Shown: positions 47,750 to 58,196, numbered from the stretch's first letter. The stretch is DNA of 64,000 nucleotides from an uncultured Pelagibacteraceae bacterium (GCA_902592675.1 CACJFJ010000001.1:124001-188000); one strand, 5' to 3'. Translations and numbers: made by a program. The notes: generated by a model from the letters alone, not told the origin.

Positions 47750-48666
47750 TGGGAATTTTTGATAAATTTAAAATAGGTTTTCAAAAAAGTGCCTCTGCAC
47801 TTACATCTGGTATCAAACAAATAATAATTAAAAAGGAAATAGATGATGAAAATTTAAATAAAATTGAGGAATTTTTAATTCAATCAGACGTGGGTGTAGA
47901 AGCTGCATCTGAAATTAAAGAAATTATTTCAAATAAAAAGATCGACCCAAACAAAGATCTGACCAGTGAAATAAACCATATCTTGAAAGAATATATTATT
48001 TCCTTAATGAAACCTTTGGAGAATAATTCTTTTTTTGAAAAAAAAGAGAAACTTAATGCAACTTTAGTTTCAGGAGTAAATGGAGTTGGAAAAACTACAA
48101 CTATTGGTAAAATTGGTAAAATTTTAAAAACTAATGGAAATAAAGTTATGTTTGCAGCCTCAGATACTTTTCGAGCTGCAGCAATTGAACAATTAGAAAG
48201 TTGGGCAAATAAAGTTAATGTTCAAATTACTAAATCTTCTCAAGGCTCTGATCCTGCTTCAGTTGCGTATAAAGCTGTTGAAGAAGCAATAAACAATAAT
48301 TTTCAACAAGTATTAATTGATACGGCTGGAAGACTTCAAAACAAGAAAAATTTAATGGAGGAATATAAAAAGATTGCCAACGTTACAAAAAAGATCGATC
48401 CAGATGCACCACATAACGTTATATTAGTTTTAGATGCTACATCGGGACAAAATGTAATTAATCAAGTTGAAGAATTTAATAAGATGATTCCTATAACAGG
48501 TATTGTCATGACTAAATTAGATGGAACAGCGAAAGGTGGCATACTTTTAGCTTTAGCTAAGAGATATAAACTTCCTATTATCGCATTAGGCCTTGGTGAA
48601 AAAGAAGATGATCTTCAACTGTTTGATGCTAAAAAGTTTGCTGAAGCATTTACTCAAGTTAATTAA
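47749..48666 (+). CDS. ftsY: Signal recognition particle receptor
   Basis: SGVNGVGKTTTIGKIGKIL; AASDTFRAAAIEQLESWA; DTAGRLQNKKNLMEEYKKI. Confidence 0.96.
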   Translation: MGIFDKFKIGFQKSASALTSGIKQIIIKKEIDDENLNKIEEFLIQSDVGVEAASEIKEIISNKKIDPNKDLTSEINHILKEYIISLMKPLENNSFFEKKEKLNATLVSGVNGVGKTTTIGKIGKILKTNGNKVMFAASDTFRAAAIEQLESWANKVNVQITKSSQGSDPASVAYKAVEEAINNNFQQVLIDTAGRLQNKKNLMEEYKKIANVTKKIDPDAPHNVILVLDATSGQNVINQVEEFNKMIPITGIVMTKLDGTAKGGILLALAKRYKLPIIALGLGEKEDDLQLFDAKKFAEAFTQVN

Positions 48667-49222
48667 TTAAATTACTAGAAATTAAAGGTTTATAGATATA
48701 ACATTTGTAATTATCATTAAATTTATAGTGTCCGCAATCTTTAGAAAATGATGAAATTATAAAGTCAAATTTACCTGTAGTAGGGTAAAGCTCTAATTTT
48801 TTTTTAGTGATATCATATTTAAAATTTGCATTTAAACTTTTTACCGCACTAATCATTATTAATGTTTTGTCATCTTTTAGTAAATAATATGCAAAGTCAT
48901 CAGGAAATACAGGAAAATTATATTCCTGTAGAAAATATTTTGCTTGAGATGGAAACCAATCATGTGAGATTAAAGGAGATGACGACTTAGTTGAATAATT
49001 GTAAATATAAAGGTCTTTTGGATAATCATTTATATAATTACTTTCCTCACCTCTGGCTAAAATAGATTTTTCTCTACCTTTAAAATACAAGCTAAATTCT
49101 CTGTTATGAGAGTCCATGTTGTCTATATGAAATAAATCATCTGGTTGAAAAAAATTATCTTGAGAGAAAGCCTTAGTTGTCAAAATAAAAAATAAAATGA
49201 ATAAAAAAAATAATCTTTCCAT
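48659..49222 (-). CDS. Hypothetical secreted protein
   Basis: N-terminal signal-like segment MERLFFLFILFFILTTKAFSQ; no family recognised. Confidence 0.6.
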   Translation of the reverse strand: MERLFFLFILFFILTTKAFSQDNFFQPDDLFHIDNMDSHNREFSLYFKGREKSILARGEESNYINDYPKDLYIYNYSTKSSSPLISHDWFPSQAKYFLQEYNFPVFPDDFAYYLLKDDKTLIMISAVKSLNANFKYDITKKKLELYPTTGKFDFIISSFSKDCGHYKFNDNYKCYIYKPLISSNLIN

Positions 49223-49271
49223 TATCTTTTGTTAAAATTAAATTCTGAGGTATATTTGTTGAGATTGTGGC

Positions 49272-50090
49272 TTAATTTAAACTTTTCAAAAAAGAGTTAA
49301 GAGCTTTTACAAGGTTTTCATCATACTCCATCATATGATTGTCATGTTTTGTGAAATAAGAATATTTTGGCTCATTTGCTTTTTCATACATTTTTTTTCC
49401 CATAAAAAATGGAACTATTTGATCAACTTCACCATGCATTATTAAAATTGGAACTTTTATATTATGAATTTTACTTTTATTATCAAATTTATCTTTTAAC
49501 AATAAACTCACAGGTATGTATGGATAAAATATTTTGGCTGCATCAATCATAGAAGTAAAAGGAGTCTCCAATATAACACCAGCAAAATTTTTATTTTGTG
49601 ACAAATGGGTTGCAACACCAGTTCCTAGAGACTCACCATAGATAACAATGTTTTCCTGTCTAACACCTTTTCTAACTAGCCAATTTATTCCACTTCTCCC
49701 GTCTTTATAAAGGCCTTCCTCAGATGGTTTTCCTTCATTACCACTAAACCCTCTCCAGGCAATTATTAAAAAGTTAACGTCCATTTTATGGAAATGGTTT
49801 AACTTATGAATTCTATTTTCAAGAGAACCAGCATTTCCATGAAAAAATAAAACCGTTTTATATTTTTGTAAGTCTTTTTCATGAAACCAACCTATTAACT
49901 CAATATTATCTTCTGTCTTAATTTTTACTTTTTCAATAGGGACTGAAATTTGATCACCAGAATAATTATTTTCACCAGGATGATATAATAAATTTCTCTG
50001 ATAAAAATATAAAAAAACTAAGATTAAAAGATAGACAAAAATAACTATTTGAAAAAATAACAACAAAATATTCCTAAACTTTTTTAACAT
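49272..50090 (-). CDS. Membrane-anchored alpha/beta hydrolase (BEM46-like)
   Basis: N-terminal TM; FFHGNAGSLENRI; IYGESLGTGVATHLS; MHGEVDQIVPF. Confidence 0.8.
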   Translation of the reverse strand: MLKKFRNILLLFFQIVIFVYLLILVFLYFYQRNLLYHPGENNYSGDQISVPIEKVKIKTEDNIELIGWFHEKDLQKYKTVLFFHGNAGSLENRIHKLNHFHKMDVNFLIIAWRGFSGNEGKPSEEGLYKDGRSGINWLVRKGVRQENIVIYGESLGTGVATHLSQNKNFAGVILETPFTSMIDAAKIFYPYIPVSLLLKDKFDNKSKIHNIKVPILIMHGEVDQIVPFFMGKKMYEKANEPKYSYFTKHDNHMMEYDENLVKALNSFLKSLN

Positions 50091-50979
50091 TTTTTTTCTT
50101 TGCTAAGTATACGCCAAAAAACACCAGGATTGTTCCAATGAAATGATAATTTTCAAATTTTTCATCAAATAAAAAATAACCATAAATTGCTCCATAGACT
50201 GTAAAAACATAAAGAGTGAAGCCTGTTAAAGATGCACCTAATTTTTTTTGAGCAACAGTGTAGAGTGTAAAGGCAATTATTCCTGGCGAGATAGCAGCAA
50301 AAATTACCCAGAAATAAAATTCAGGTATAAAAACTGTATGTTTATAAAATATTTCCTCACCTATATAGAATGGTAATAAACTTAAAGCTCCAAAAAAAGA
50401 TATTAAAGTAAATCTTTCAAAAATTTTTAGTTCTGAATTCCAGTAAAACAAATAAATTGAATATAATGCCCATCCAATAGCTGCAGCCAACATCCATAAA
50501 TCACCAATAGTAAATTGTAAATTAATTAATAAATCTAAATTTCCCTTTATGATGATTGTAAATACTCCTATTAAACATGCAATTAATCCAATTATTTTTG
50601 TAAAATCTATTTTTTCATAAAAAAAAAAGTATGAAATCAAAATTATGAATATAGGTGAAGATGTATAAATAATTCCCATATTTGTTACAGTTGTAGTTTC
50701 ACCTGCCAAAAACGGAAAGGCTCCGCATACTCCACATCCCATTGCGCCCAAAAAAAATAATTTTTTATATTCTTTTTTAATGATCTTAAAATTTTTTTTT
50801 AATGTTATGTATGTAAAAGGTAACAATATTAAAAAAACTAGTGTCCATCGCCAAAAAGCTAATGATATCGGAGGTACAAACTCGACACCACCTCTCGCTA
50901 CAACAAGATTACTAGCCATAAAAATTGGCTGAATAAATAATAAGGAAAATGAAAAAAAATTTTTCTTCGAGTTGTTCAA
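50074..50979 (-). CDS. DMT/EamA family transporter
   Basis: Multi-TM; FWRWTLVFLILLPFTYITL; paired EamA-like repeats. Confidence 0.85.
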   Translation of the reverse strand: MNNSKKNFFSFSLLFIQPIFMASNLVVARGGVEFVPPISLAFWRWTLVFLILLPFTYITLKKNFKIIKKEYKKLFFLGAMGCGVCGAFPFLAGETTTVTNMGIIYTSSPIFIILISYFFFYEKIDFTKIIGLIACLIGVFTIIIKGNLDLLINLQFTIGDLWMLAAAIGWALYSIYLFYWNSELKIFERFTLISFFGALSLLPFYIGEEIFYKHTVFIPEFYFWVIFAAISPGIIAFTLYTVAQKKLGASLTGFTLYVFTVYGAIYGYFLFDEKFENYHFIGTILVFFGVYLAKKKNVKKV

Positions 50980-50990
50980 TTTACAATAAA

Positions 50991-51167
50991 TTAACTTTTA
51001 TCAAAGAAAGCTTCGTAGATCATCATTATGATAGCAGCGCCCATTAACAAATAAACTGGTATTACATCTAAAAAACCAATCATCATTGATCTAGTAAGAG
51101 TGGTCGCTAGACCAATTAAAAAGAAAACAGCAAATGACAAACCTATTATTGTTGTTATTTTATTCAT
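50991..51167 (-). CDS. Small two-TM membrane protein (start at MNKITTII)
   Basis: 58-aa hydrophobic ORF between an amidase and an EamA transporter. Confidence 0.5.
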   Translation of the reverse strand: MNKITTIIGLSFAVFFLIGLATTLTRSMMIGFLDVIPVYLLMGAAIIMMIYEAFFDKS

Positions 51168-51171
51168 ACAA

Positions 51172-52500
51172 TTATTCCTGACACTCCTTTTCAAGCCAAT
51201 TAGCAATACCTAAAAATCTATGATCATCGTATTTGTTGCCAATTAATTGAACTCCTAATGGTAGATTATTTTCACCTTCAAGTAAAGGCAGTGATATACA
51301 AGGCGTACCTAGATATGACCAGACTTTGTTAAATTCTGCTGTTCCTGTACTTTTTAATCCCTTAGGTGCAACTCCTGGACTAGATGGGGATAGAACTCCA
51401 TGATAATCTTCGAACACTTCCTCATAAGACTCATAACTTCTTTTCATGAAATCAATTGCCTCAGCATATTCTTTTGCAGTGTATTTATTTCCATTAGAAA
51501 TTGCATCCTGCATATACTTTGAAAGTTTTTTTTTAAATTTTTGAAAATAAACAGAAAAATTATTGGCTAAGTCTGTTTCATGAATAATTTTGTGATATTT
51601 GTGTATATCCTTAAAATATGAGGGAGTATCAAATATCTCTATATTTTTTTTAAAAGATTTTATAAAATATTCAAAAGACTCTCGCGATTTTTTATCAATT
51701 ATTTTCCAATGATCAGTTTTATAAAAAATAAACTTGGGCTCAAAAATTGGACCTTTCTTCGTTTCAGTTAAAATATTTTCTGTAGAATAATGGATTGTAG
51801 CTGAATCATATTTGTCTTTCTTTATTAAAACCTTTGCCAACATAGCTACATCTTCAACTTTACGACCAAACATACCAATTTGATCTAAGCTGTATGAGGT
51901 TCTTAGAACTCCATTTCTTGAAATAAGTCCATAGCTTGGTTTATAACCAACTACACCACAATAAGACGCTGGTCTTATTACAGATCCTCCTGTTTGAGAG
52001 CCAATAGAGGCTGGTGCCATAAAGGCAGCAACCGAAGCTGCTGATCCACTTGATGAACCACCTGGTGTTCTATCTTTGTCGTGAGGATTAGTTGTAGCTG
52101 GAGGTCCTAAGTAGGCAAGCTCTGAGGTTGCTGTTTTACCCATAACAATCGCTCCTGATGCGTGAAGCAAGTCAATTATTTCAGCATTTTGGGAATACGA
52201 TTTTCCTTTTCTGATTACAGTTCCACACTCAGTCGGCATATCAACAGTTCCTATGATATCTTTAACTGCTATAGGCACTCCATGTAGTGGTCCTACTGGC
52301 TTTCCTGATCTTCTATGATCATCAGCCTCAGCTGCTTTTTCTAATAAAACTTTTTTATCAAAATGTGCCCAAGCTTTTACATCTTTTTCAAACTTATTTA
52401 CTCTTTCAATATATTTTTCACAAACCTCGACTGATGTAAGTTGGGCATCTTTTATTTTTTTTGCCAGATCCTCAAGACTTAAAGAAAAAATATCTGTCAT
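51172..52500 (-). CDS. Amidase (GatA/amidase signature family)
   Basis: GVPIAVKDIIGTVDMPTECGT; TPGGSSSGSAASVAAFMAPASIGSQTGGSVIRPASYCGVVGYKPSYG Ser-cisSer-Lys signature. Confidence 0.92.
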   Translation of the reverse strand: MTDIFSLSLEDLAKKIKDAQLTSVEVCEKYIERVNKFEKDVKAWAHFDKKVLLEKAAEADDHRRSGKPVGPLHGVPIAVKDIIGTVDMPTECGTVIRKGKSYSQNAEIIDLLHASGAIVMGKTATSELAYLGPPATTNPHDKDRTPGGSSSGSAASVAAFMAPASIGSQTGGSVIRPASYCGVVGYKPSYGLISRNGVLRTSYSLDQIGMFGRKVEDVAMLAKVLIKKDKYDSATIHYSTENILTETKKGPIFEPKFIFYKTDHWKIIDKKSRESFEYFIKSFKKNIEIFDTPSYFKDIHKYHKIIHETDLANNFSVYFQKFKKKLSKYMQDAISNGNKYTAKEYAEAIDFMKRSYESYEEVFEDYHGVLSPSSPGVAPKGLKSTGTAEFNKVWSYLGTPCISLPLLEGENNLPLGVQLIGNKYDDHRFLGIANWLEKECQE

Positions 52501-52506
52501 TTAAAA

Positions 52507-53868
52507 TTAATTTGCGAATAATGTCTCTGGTAACCAAAGTGCTATTCCAGGAAATAAATACATTAAAACCATCGCTAAAATTACAATACCTAAGAAAGGC
52601 ATTATTCCTGCAAAAATTTGCATAAGTTCAACATTCTTTGATTGAACTCCTTTCAAATAATAAGCTGACATTGCCATGGGGGGTGTAAGAAATGAGGTTT
52701 GTAAGTTTAAAGCGATTAGCATTGCAAAAAAATATGGGTTAACTCCAAAAAATTCAACTAATGGTAAAAAAATTGGCACAAATATAATTAATATCTCGGT
52801 CCATTCTAGAGGCCATCCTAATAAAAATATAATTAATTGGGTAATAACTAAAAATTGCCAAGGTTGTAAATTTAAAGATTTAAAAAAATGCTCAAAAACT
52901 TCATGGCCACCTAAGTATGAAAATACTGAGGCAAAAGTCCAGGATCCAATAAATAACCACATGATCATAGCTGTTGTTTTTGCTGTAAGAAAAACTGACT
53001 CCTTAAAATTTTTCCACTTCAGAGTTTTGTAAAAATATGAAAGCACTAATGAACCAAATGCACCGACAGCAGCTGCCTCTGCTGGAGTTGCTATACCTGC
53101 TAATATTGTTCCTAAAACTAGTATTATTAGAGAAAATAATGGTAAGAAAGAAACCAAAACCTCTTTCATAATTACCGCAGTAGGAGGTATCTCTTCAGCT
53201 GCAGGTTTTGGAGCTATCGAGGGATTCATCCAGGCCCTAAATATTGCATAACCAATATAAAGTCCTGCTAACATTAATCCTGGGAAAATTGCAGCTGCAA
53301 ATAACCGTAAAGGCGACAATTGAGCAATAACAGAATAGACTATTAACATAATGCTAGGTGGAATCAAAATTCCTAGACAACCACCAGAACAGATAATTCC
53401 AGATGCAAATTTTTTATCGTATCCAGCTTTAATCATAGCTGGCCAAGCAAGAAGACCCATTAACGTTACTACTGCTCCAATGATACCTGTTGCAGTTGAG
53501 AAGAGTGCACAAGTGATTAATGCAGCTACTGCCATTGAAGCTGGAAGTTTGTGAGATGCTAATCTTATTGCAAAAAATAATTTTGCAACAATTCCAGCTC
53601 TTTCGACTAAATATCCCATAAACAAAAAGAGAGGGACTGCAGTCAACACATTGTTGTCCATTACAGTATAAGTATTTTGAACAAAGAGTTGAAATATCCT
53701 GTTATCAAATAGATGCTCCATCTTGGTTGGATCAAAATAAGCGTAATATCCAAAACCTAACCCCATCGCCATTAAAGTGAAAGCAATAGGAAAACCTAAT
53801 AAGACGGCAAATAGAAATATCCCCATCATCATAATTGCTACTTCTGGATTTGTTAAACTAAATAACAT
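52507..53868 (-). CDS. dctM: TRAP transporter large permease (DctM)
   Basis: Multi-TM; GGCLGILIPPSIMLIVYSVIAQLSPLRLFAAAIFPGL; FLLGWPLEWTEILIIFVPIFLP. Confidence 0.93.
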   Translation of the reverse strand: MLFSLTNPEVAIMMMGIFLFAVLLGFPIAFTLMAMGLGFGYYAYFDPTKMEHLFDNRIFQLFVQNTYTVMDNNVLTAVPLFLFMGYLVERAGIVAKLFFAIRLASHKLPASMAVAALITCALFSTATGIIGAVVTLMGLLAWPAMIKAGYDKKFASGIICSGGCLGILIPPSIMLIVYSVIAQLSPLRLFAAAIFPGLMLAGLYIGYAIFRAWMNPSIAPKPAAEEIPPTAVIMKEVLVSFLPLFSLIILVLGTILAGIATPAEAAAVGAFGSLVLSYFYKTLKWKNFKESVFLTAKTTAMIMWLFIGSWTFASVFSYLGGHEVFEHFFKSLNLQPWQFLVITQLIIFLLGWPLEWTEILIIFVPIFLPLVEFFGVNPYFFAMLIALNLQTSFLTPPMAMSAYYLKGVQSKNVELMQIFAGIMPFLGIVILAMVLMYLFPGIALWLPETLFAN

Positions 53869-54451
53869 CTTCTTTGTTTCCTTGTTGTGAAGTTCTCATT
53901 AATACTTTTTCAGTTTCTTCAGCATCACGTTCTGTCCCTCTTTCAGGCCAACTACCTGTTTGAATACAAATGATACATCTAAATACCTCTCCAATTCCTT
54001 GAAGTGTTAAAAGTGTTCCAGATAATGGTATTAAAGATTTTGCCATATAAATTTGAATTTGTGCAGGACTATTCCAACTTGTTTCTTTAATTTTCCATGC
54101 TAACGCTGCATACTCGTAACCATAAAAAGCTAAAGCAATAACACCAGGGAAAAAGAATATAAAATATAAAACAACATCTATCCAAGCTTGTGTTCTTTGA
54201 GAAAATAATCTGTATATTACGTCTCCTCTAACATGTGCTTCGGTGCATAAAGTATAAGCTCCTGCCATCATAAAAATTGCGCCGTACATCTGAAGACTAA
54301 AATCAAAATTCCATAAGGTTGGTGCATTTAAAGCGTAAGCCATAAAAACTTCATAGCATGTTCCACCCATCAAAATAACTATACACCATGAGAATGCTTT
54401 GCCCATTGAGACACTCAAACGATCAGCAAATTTTATGTAAGATCTCATCAT
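53858..54451 (-). CDS. dctQ: TRAP transporter small permease (DctQ)
   Basis: Four-TM small permease overlapping dctM; AHVRGDVIYRLFSQRTQAWIDVV. Confidence 0.87.
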   Translation of the reverse strand: MMRSYIKFADRLSVSMGKAFSWCIVILMGGTCYEVFMAYALNAPTLWNFDFSLQMYGAIFMMAGAYTLCTEAHVRGDVIYRLFSQRTQAWIDVVLYFIFFFPGVIALAFYGYEYAALAWKIKETSWNSPAQIQIYMAKSLIPLSGTLLTLQGIGEVFRCIICIQTGSWPERGTERDAEETEKVLMRTSQQGNKEDVI

Positions 54452-54490
54452 AGATATAGACTCTTATTGAATTGTTGTGAATTAATCAAA

Positions 54491-54514
54491 TAAAAAAGGG
54501 GGCCGAAGCCCCCT
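54491..54514 (-). terminator. Intrinsic terminator/attenuator between dctP and dctQM
   Basis: Minus strand reads AGGGGGC-TTCG-GCCCCCT then TTTTTT: GC stem, UUCG loop, U-tract. Confidence 0.9.
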
Positions 54515-54536
54515 CATTAAAATTTTTAAAAGTTAA

Positions 54537-55691
54537 TTATATCTTAACTTTTCCAATTGGACCAAACTCATTTTCATATGCAAGTTTGTAATTAGGCTGA
54601 TTCATCAGCAAGTACTTCATTACTCTCTTCGCATAAGCTTTTTGAGAATCAACAACTTTCTTAAAGAAAGGATCTTTCTTATTGAAATCACCGATTACTT
54701 TGTCCCAACCTTTTAATTGTTGAGCCAAAATCTCATCTGAAGTTTGGTAAACATTCACTTTATGCTCATTCATCAACTTAGCTAAGTCAGCTGAGTATCT
54801 TACTAAAGCTTTAAAGTAGTTGTCACTGTTTGCAGCATAAGCAGCATTTTTCAATATTGCTTTATGCGCAGGTGATAAACTATTAAATGTTTTTTTGTTA
54901 ACTGGTATCTCAAACATCTCTTGAGATTGGTGGAAGCTTCCTAAGTGATAGTGCTTAGAAACGTCTTGCATACCAAACTGAGAGTCTGAAGTTGGGTTGT
55001 TAAACTCAGCAGCTTCAATCAAACCAGTTTTCATAGCTGGCTGAATTTCACCACCTGGTAATTGTCTAACTACCATTCCCATTGCAGTTAAAACGTTAGT
55101 CGCTAGACCAACTGTTCTGTACTTCATACCTTTAACATCAGATACTTTAGTTACGTTCTTTTTGAACCAACCAAAAGGCTGTGCTGGCATAGGCATATGG
55201 AAAAAACCAATATAATCGAAACCAACTTTTGCAAGTGTTTCATCATACAGTTTTCTTCCTCCACCATACTCCATCCATCCCATAACTTCTTGAGATGACA
55301 TACCATATGAAGGACCAGTTCCAAATAATGATGCAGCTGGATTTTTACCATACCAATATGCTGTCACCCAGTGACCCATATCAACTACACCAGAACTTAC
55401 TGCTTGTCCGATTTCTGAAGTCTTTACAACTGCTCCAACTGGTTGAAGATCAATCTGAAGCGAACCTCCAGACATTTCTTTTACCATGTTGCAATAGTCT
55501 CCAGCCATTTCAAAAAAGATATTTGCTCCACTAGGCCATGCAGCTTGCATCTTTAAAGTTGTTGCAGCATTTGCCTTAACGTATGGCATTGCAACAGCGG
55601 CTGCAGCTATAGCTCCAGTCTTAGCAGCAGTTTTAAAGAACTTACGTCTTGAAGATGTTTTTATCTTCAATGATTTGTTTTCTTTAGTCAT
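54537..55691 (-). CDS. dctP: TRAP transporter substrate-binding protein (DctP, TakP-like) with twin-arginine-like signal
   Basis: SSRRKFFKTAAKTGAIAAAAVAMPYVKANA signal; WPSGANIFFEMAG; KGMKYRTVGLATNVLTAMG; PGGEIQPAMKTGLIEAAEF. Confidence 0.9.
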   Translation of the reverse strand: MTKENKSLKIKTSSRRKFFKTAAKTGAIAAAAVAMPYVKANAATTLKMQAAWPSGANIFFEMAGDYCNMVKEMSGGSLQIDLQPVGAVVKTSEIGQAVSSGVVDMGHWVTAYWYGKNPAASLFGTGPSYGMSSQEVMGWMEYGGGRKLYDETLAKVGFDYIGFFHMPMPAQPFGWFKKNVTKVSDVKGMKYRTVGLATNVLTAMGMVVRQLPGGEIQPAMKTGLIEAAEFNNPTSDSQFGMQDVSKHYHLGSFHQSQEMFEIPVNKKTFNSLSPAHKAILKNAAYAANSDNYFKALVRYSADLAKLMNEHKVNVYQTSDEILAQQLKGWDKVIGDFNKKDPFFKKVVDSQKAYAKRVMKYLLMNQPNYKLAYENEFGPIGKVKI

Positions 55692-55827
55692 TATTACTCC
55701 TATTAAAGTTAATTAACTCTATTAATTTAAACATAGATTCAGATTAGAGTCTTTCTAAAAATTAAAGTCTGACGAAAAAAAAGCTTAGATGTCGCAGAAA
55801 TTAAATTAAATTCAATCCTAGGTAGAA

Positions 55828-56781
55828 TTAATTTACTTTATTTCTACAATCCCCTGTATCAAAAAATTCCACGATATTATCAATCGCTAAATTTGCCATT
55901 GCAGTTCGTGTTTCTTTAGTAGCGCTTCCTAAATGAGGTAAGATAAAAGCACTTTTATGATTTAAATAACCTGAGTTTAAATTTGGCTCGTTTTTATAAA
56001 CATCTAAACCAACCGCATAAACTTTTCTTCTATTTAATGCATCTATCATTGCATCATCATCAACAATGTCTCCTCTAGCAATATTAGTAACTATGGCTCC
56101 TTTAGGTAAATACTCAATGGTGTCTTTATTTATCAAATCAATTGTCTCTTTTGATGCTGGACAACAAATTGATAGTACTTCAGATTGTTCAAGTAAATCT
56201 CTCAAATTTTGATGATATATAGCTCCATCCTCTTTTTCGTCATTAAGCTTAGACCTATTATGATAATGAATAATCATTCCCAAAGATTTTGCCACTTTAG
56301 CAATTTTTTGTCCTATTCTTCCCATGCCTAAAATACCTAATTTTGTTCCAGTTAATTGTTTTCCAATCAAATAATCAGCTGACCACTTCCAGCCACCTTG
56401 TCTTGCGCTCTCAATTCCCTCTGACGCTCTTCTGCATGCACCTAGAATTAAAAGAACTCCAATCTCTGCAGTTGCATCTGTTAGCACATCAGGAGTATTT
56501 GTGACAGCTATACCTCTTTTTTTTGCTGCATCTAAATCAATATTTCCAAAACCCACTGCAAAGTTTGAGATTATTTTTACAGATTCAGGAAGCTTATTAA
56601 TAGTATCTGAGTCAAGCTTCTCAGTTAAAGATGATAGAATACCATCACATCCATTACTTAATTCAATAATTTTTTTTTGAGAATAAAGTTCGTCATTTGA
56701 ATTTAAAATTGCTTTAAAATTTGTTTCGGCTTTATCTTCGCATGATCTAAGTAATCTTCTAGTAACCAAAATTTTTTTCAT
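55828..56781 (-). CDS. D-isomer-specific 2-hydroxyacid dehydrogenase (glyoxylate/hydroxypyruvate reductase-like)
   Basis: GTKLGILGMGRIGQKIAKVAKSLGM; IARGDIVDDDAMIDAL; LPHLGSATKETR. Confidence 0.92.
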   Translation of the reverse strand: MKKILVTRRLLRSCEDKAETNFKAILNSNDELYSQKKIIELSNGCDGILSSLTEKLDSDTINKLPESVKIISNFAVGFGNIDLDAAKKRGIAVTNTPDVLTDATAEIGVLLILGACRRASEGIESARQGGWKWSADYLIGKQLTGTKLGILGMGRIGQKIAKVAKSLGMIIHYHNRSKLNDEKEDGAIYHQNLRDLLEQSEVLSICCPASKETIDLINKDTIEYLPKGAIVTNIARGDIVDDDAMIDALNRRKVYAVGLDVYKNEPNLNSGYLNHKSAFILPHLGSATKETRTAMANLAIDNIVEFFDTGDCRNKVN

Positions 56782-56785
56782 TTTT

Positions 56786-58159
56786 CTAATTTAAATCAAA
56801 TATTTTACCTGGATTCATTATATTATTTTGGTCAATGCTTTTTTTTATAGTTTTCATTAATGGAATACAGTCACCATGTTCCTGTATTAGATAAGATTTT
56901 TTATGAAGTCCTACTCCATGTTCACCTGTTATTGTTCCATTCAATTCTAGAGTTTTTTTAATTAATAAATCGCTAAAATCTCTAATTTTGTCATACGTCC
57001 CTACTTCCTTTGGATCATAAGGCAAAATTACATGAAAGTTTCCATCCCCTAAGTGACCAACCATTGGAGCCCTTAGACCTAATTTTTTTGTTTGTTCCTC
57101 TGCATAATTTACACATTCAGTTATATTTGAAATAGGTAAACATACGTCGGTTGAATACACTCTGCCGTTATTTATCAAAGCTTTTACAGAATAATAAACA
57201 TCCCATCTCGCTTTCCAAAGTTTGTTTCTTTCCTCTAAATCTTTTGCCCATTTGAATGAACTTCCATTATTATCTTTGCTTATTTCTTCAACTATCTTTA
57301 TGTTTTCTTGATTGGATGTTTCCGATCCATGAAATTCAAAAAATAAAGTTGGTACCGCTTCTACATTTTTCAATTTTGAGTAATTTATACTAATTTCCAT
57401 TTGCTCTTTATTTAGCATCTCAATTCTTGCAATAGGTACACCGTACTGAATTACTTGCTGAGCAGTTAGCACTGCTGCCTCCAAAGATGAGAAATGGCAT
57501 ACAGCACTCATAATGCTTTCAGGAATTGGAGATAGTCTTAGTTGAATTTCTGTGATTATGCCTAAAGTCCCCTCAGATCCTATAAAGAGATTTGTTAGGT
57601 TATAACCAGCCGAAGTTTTTTTAGTTCTGCTCCCAGTTTGAATAATGTCCCCATTAGGCAGGACAACTGTAAGTCCAGTAATCACTGTTTTCATGGTGCC
57701 ATATTTGACTGCCATTGTGCCCGAAGCTGAAGTTGATGCCATGCCACCTATTGCAGCGTTCGCGCCAGGATCAATTGGAAAAAAAACTCCATCTTCTCTT
57801 AGATATTCATTTAACTGTTCTTTAGTTACACAGGCTTGAACCCTACAATCAAAATCAGCTGTATTTACACTTAAGATCTTATTCATTTTTTCTAGAGAAA
57901 TAGTGATACCTTTGTCATTGCCAACAACATTACCCTCTAACGAAGTTCCGGTTCCAAAAGGAACCACAGGAATTTTGTGATCATTGCATAAACTTAATAT
58001 TTTCGAAACCTCTTCATTTGTCTCCGGAAAAACTACTGCTTTTGACAATACAGGATCATAAGTGTCCTCACCTCTCGCATAATTTGCTCTGGTAGACTCT
58101 GATGTTGAAAATCTTCCATTAAAGATTTTTTTTAGTTCTGCTTGTACTAGATCATTCAT
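56786..58159 (-). CDS. FAD-linked oxidase, GlcD/D-lactate dehydrogenase family
   Basis: VVPFGTGTSLEGNVVG; AIGGMASTSASGTMAVKYGTM; GTITGEHGVGLHKKSYL. Confidence 0.88.
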   Translation of the reverse strand: MNDLVQAELKKIFNGRFSTSESTRANYARGEDTYDPVLSKAVVFPETNEEVSKILSLCNDHKIPVVPFGTGTSLEGNVVGNDKGITISLEKMNKILSVNTADFDCRVQACVTKEQLNEYLREDGVFFPIDPGANAAIGGMASTSASGTMAVKYGTMKTVITGLTVVLPNGDIIQTGSRTKKTSAGYNLTNLFIGSEGTLGIITEIQLRLSPIPESIMSAVCHFSSLEAAVLTAQQVIQYGVPIARIEMLNKEQMEISINYSKLKNVEAVPTLFFEFHGSETSNQENIKIVEEISKDNNGSSFKWAKDLEERNKLWKARWDVYYSVKALINNGRVYSTDVCLPISNITECVNYAEEQTKKLGLRAPMVGHLGDGNFHVILPYDPKEVGTYDKIRDFSDLLIKKTLELNGTITGEHGVGLHKKSYLIQEHGDCIPLMKTIKKSIDQNNIMNPGKIFDLN

Positions 58160-58196
58160 TTTAAGATATTAGTAAAAATTAAATAAAAAATACAGC

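Noticed and set aside
55692-55827. Riboswitch in the dctP leader
   Set aside because: Only weak partial repeats (AGACTTT/AGACTCT, GACTC..GAATC); no recognisable aptamer consensus.
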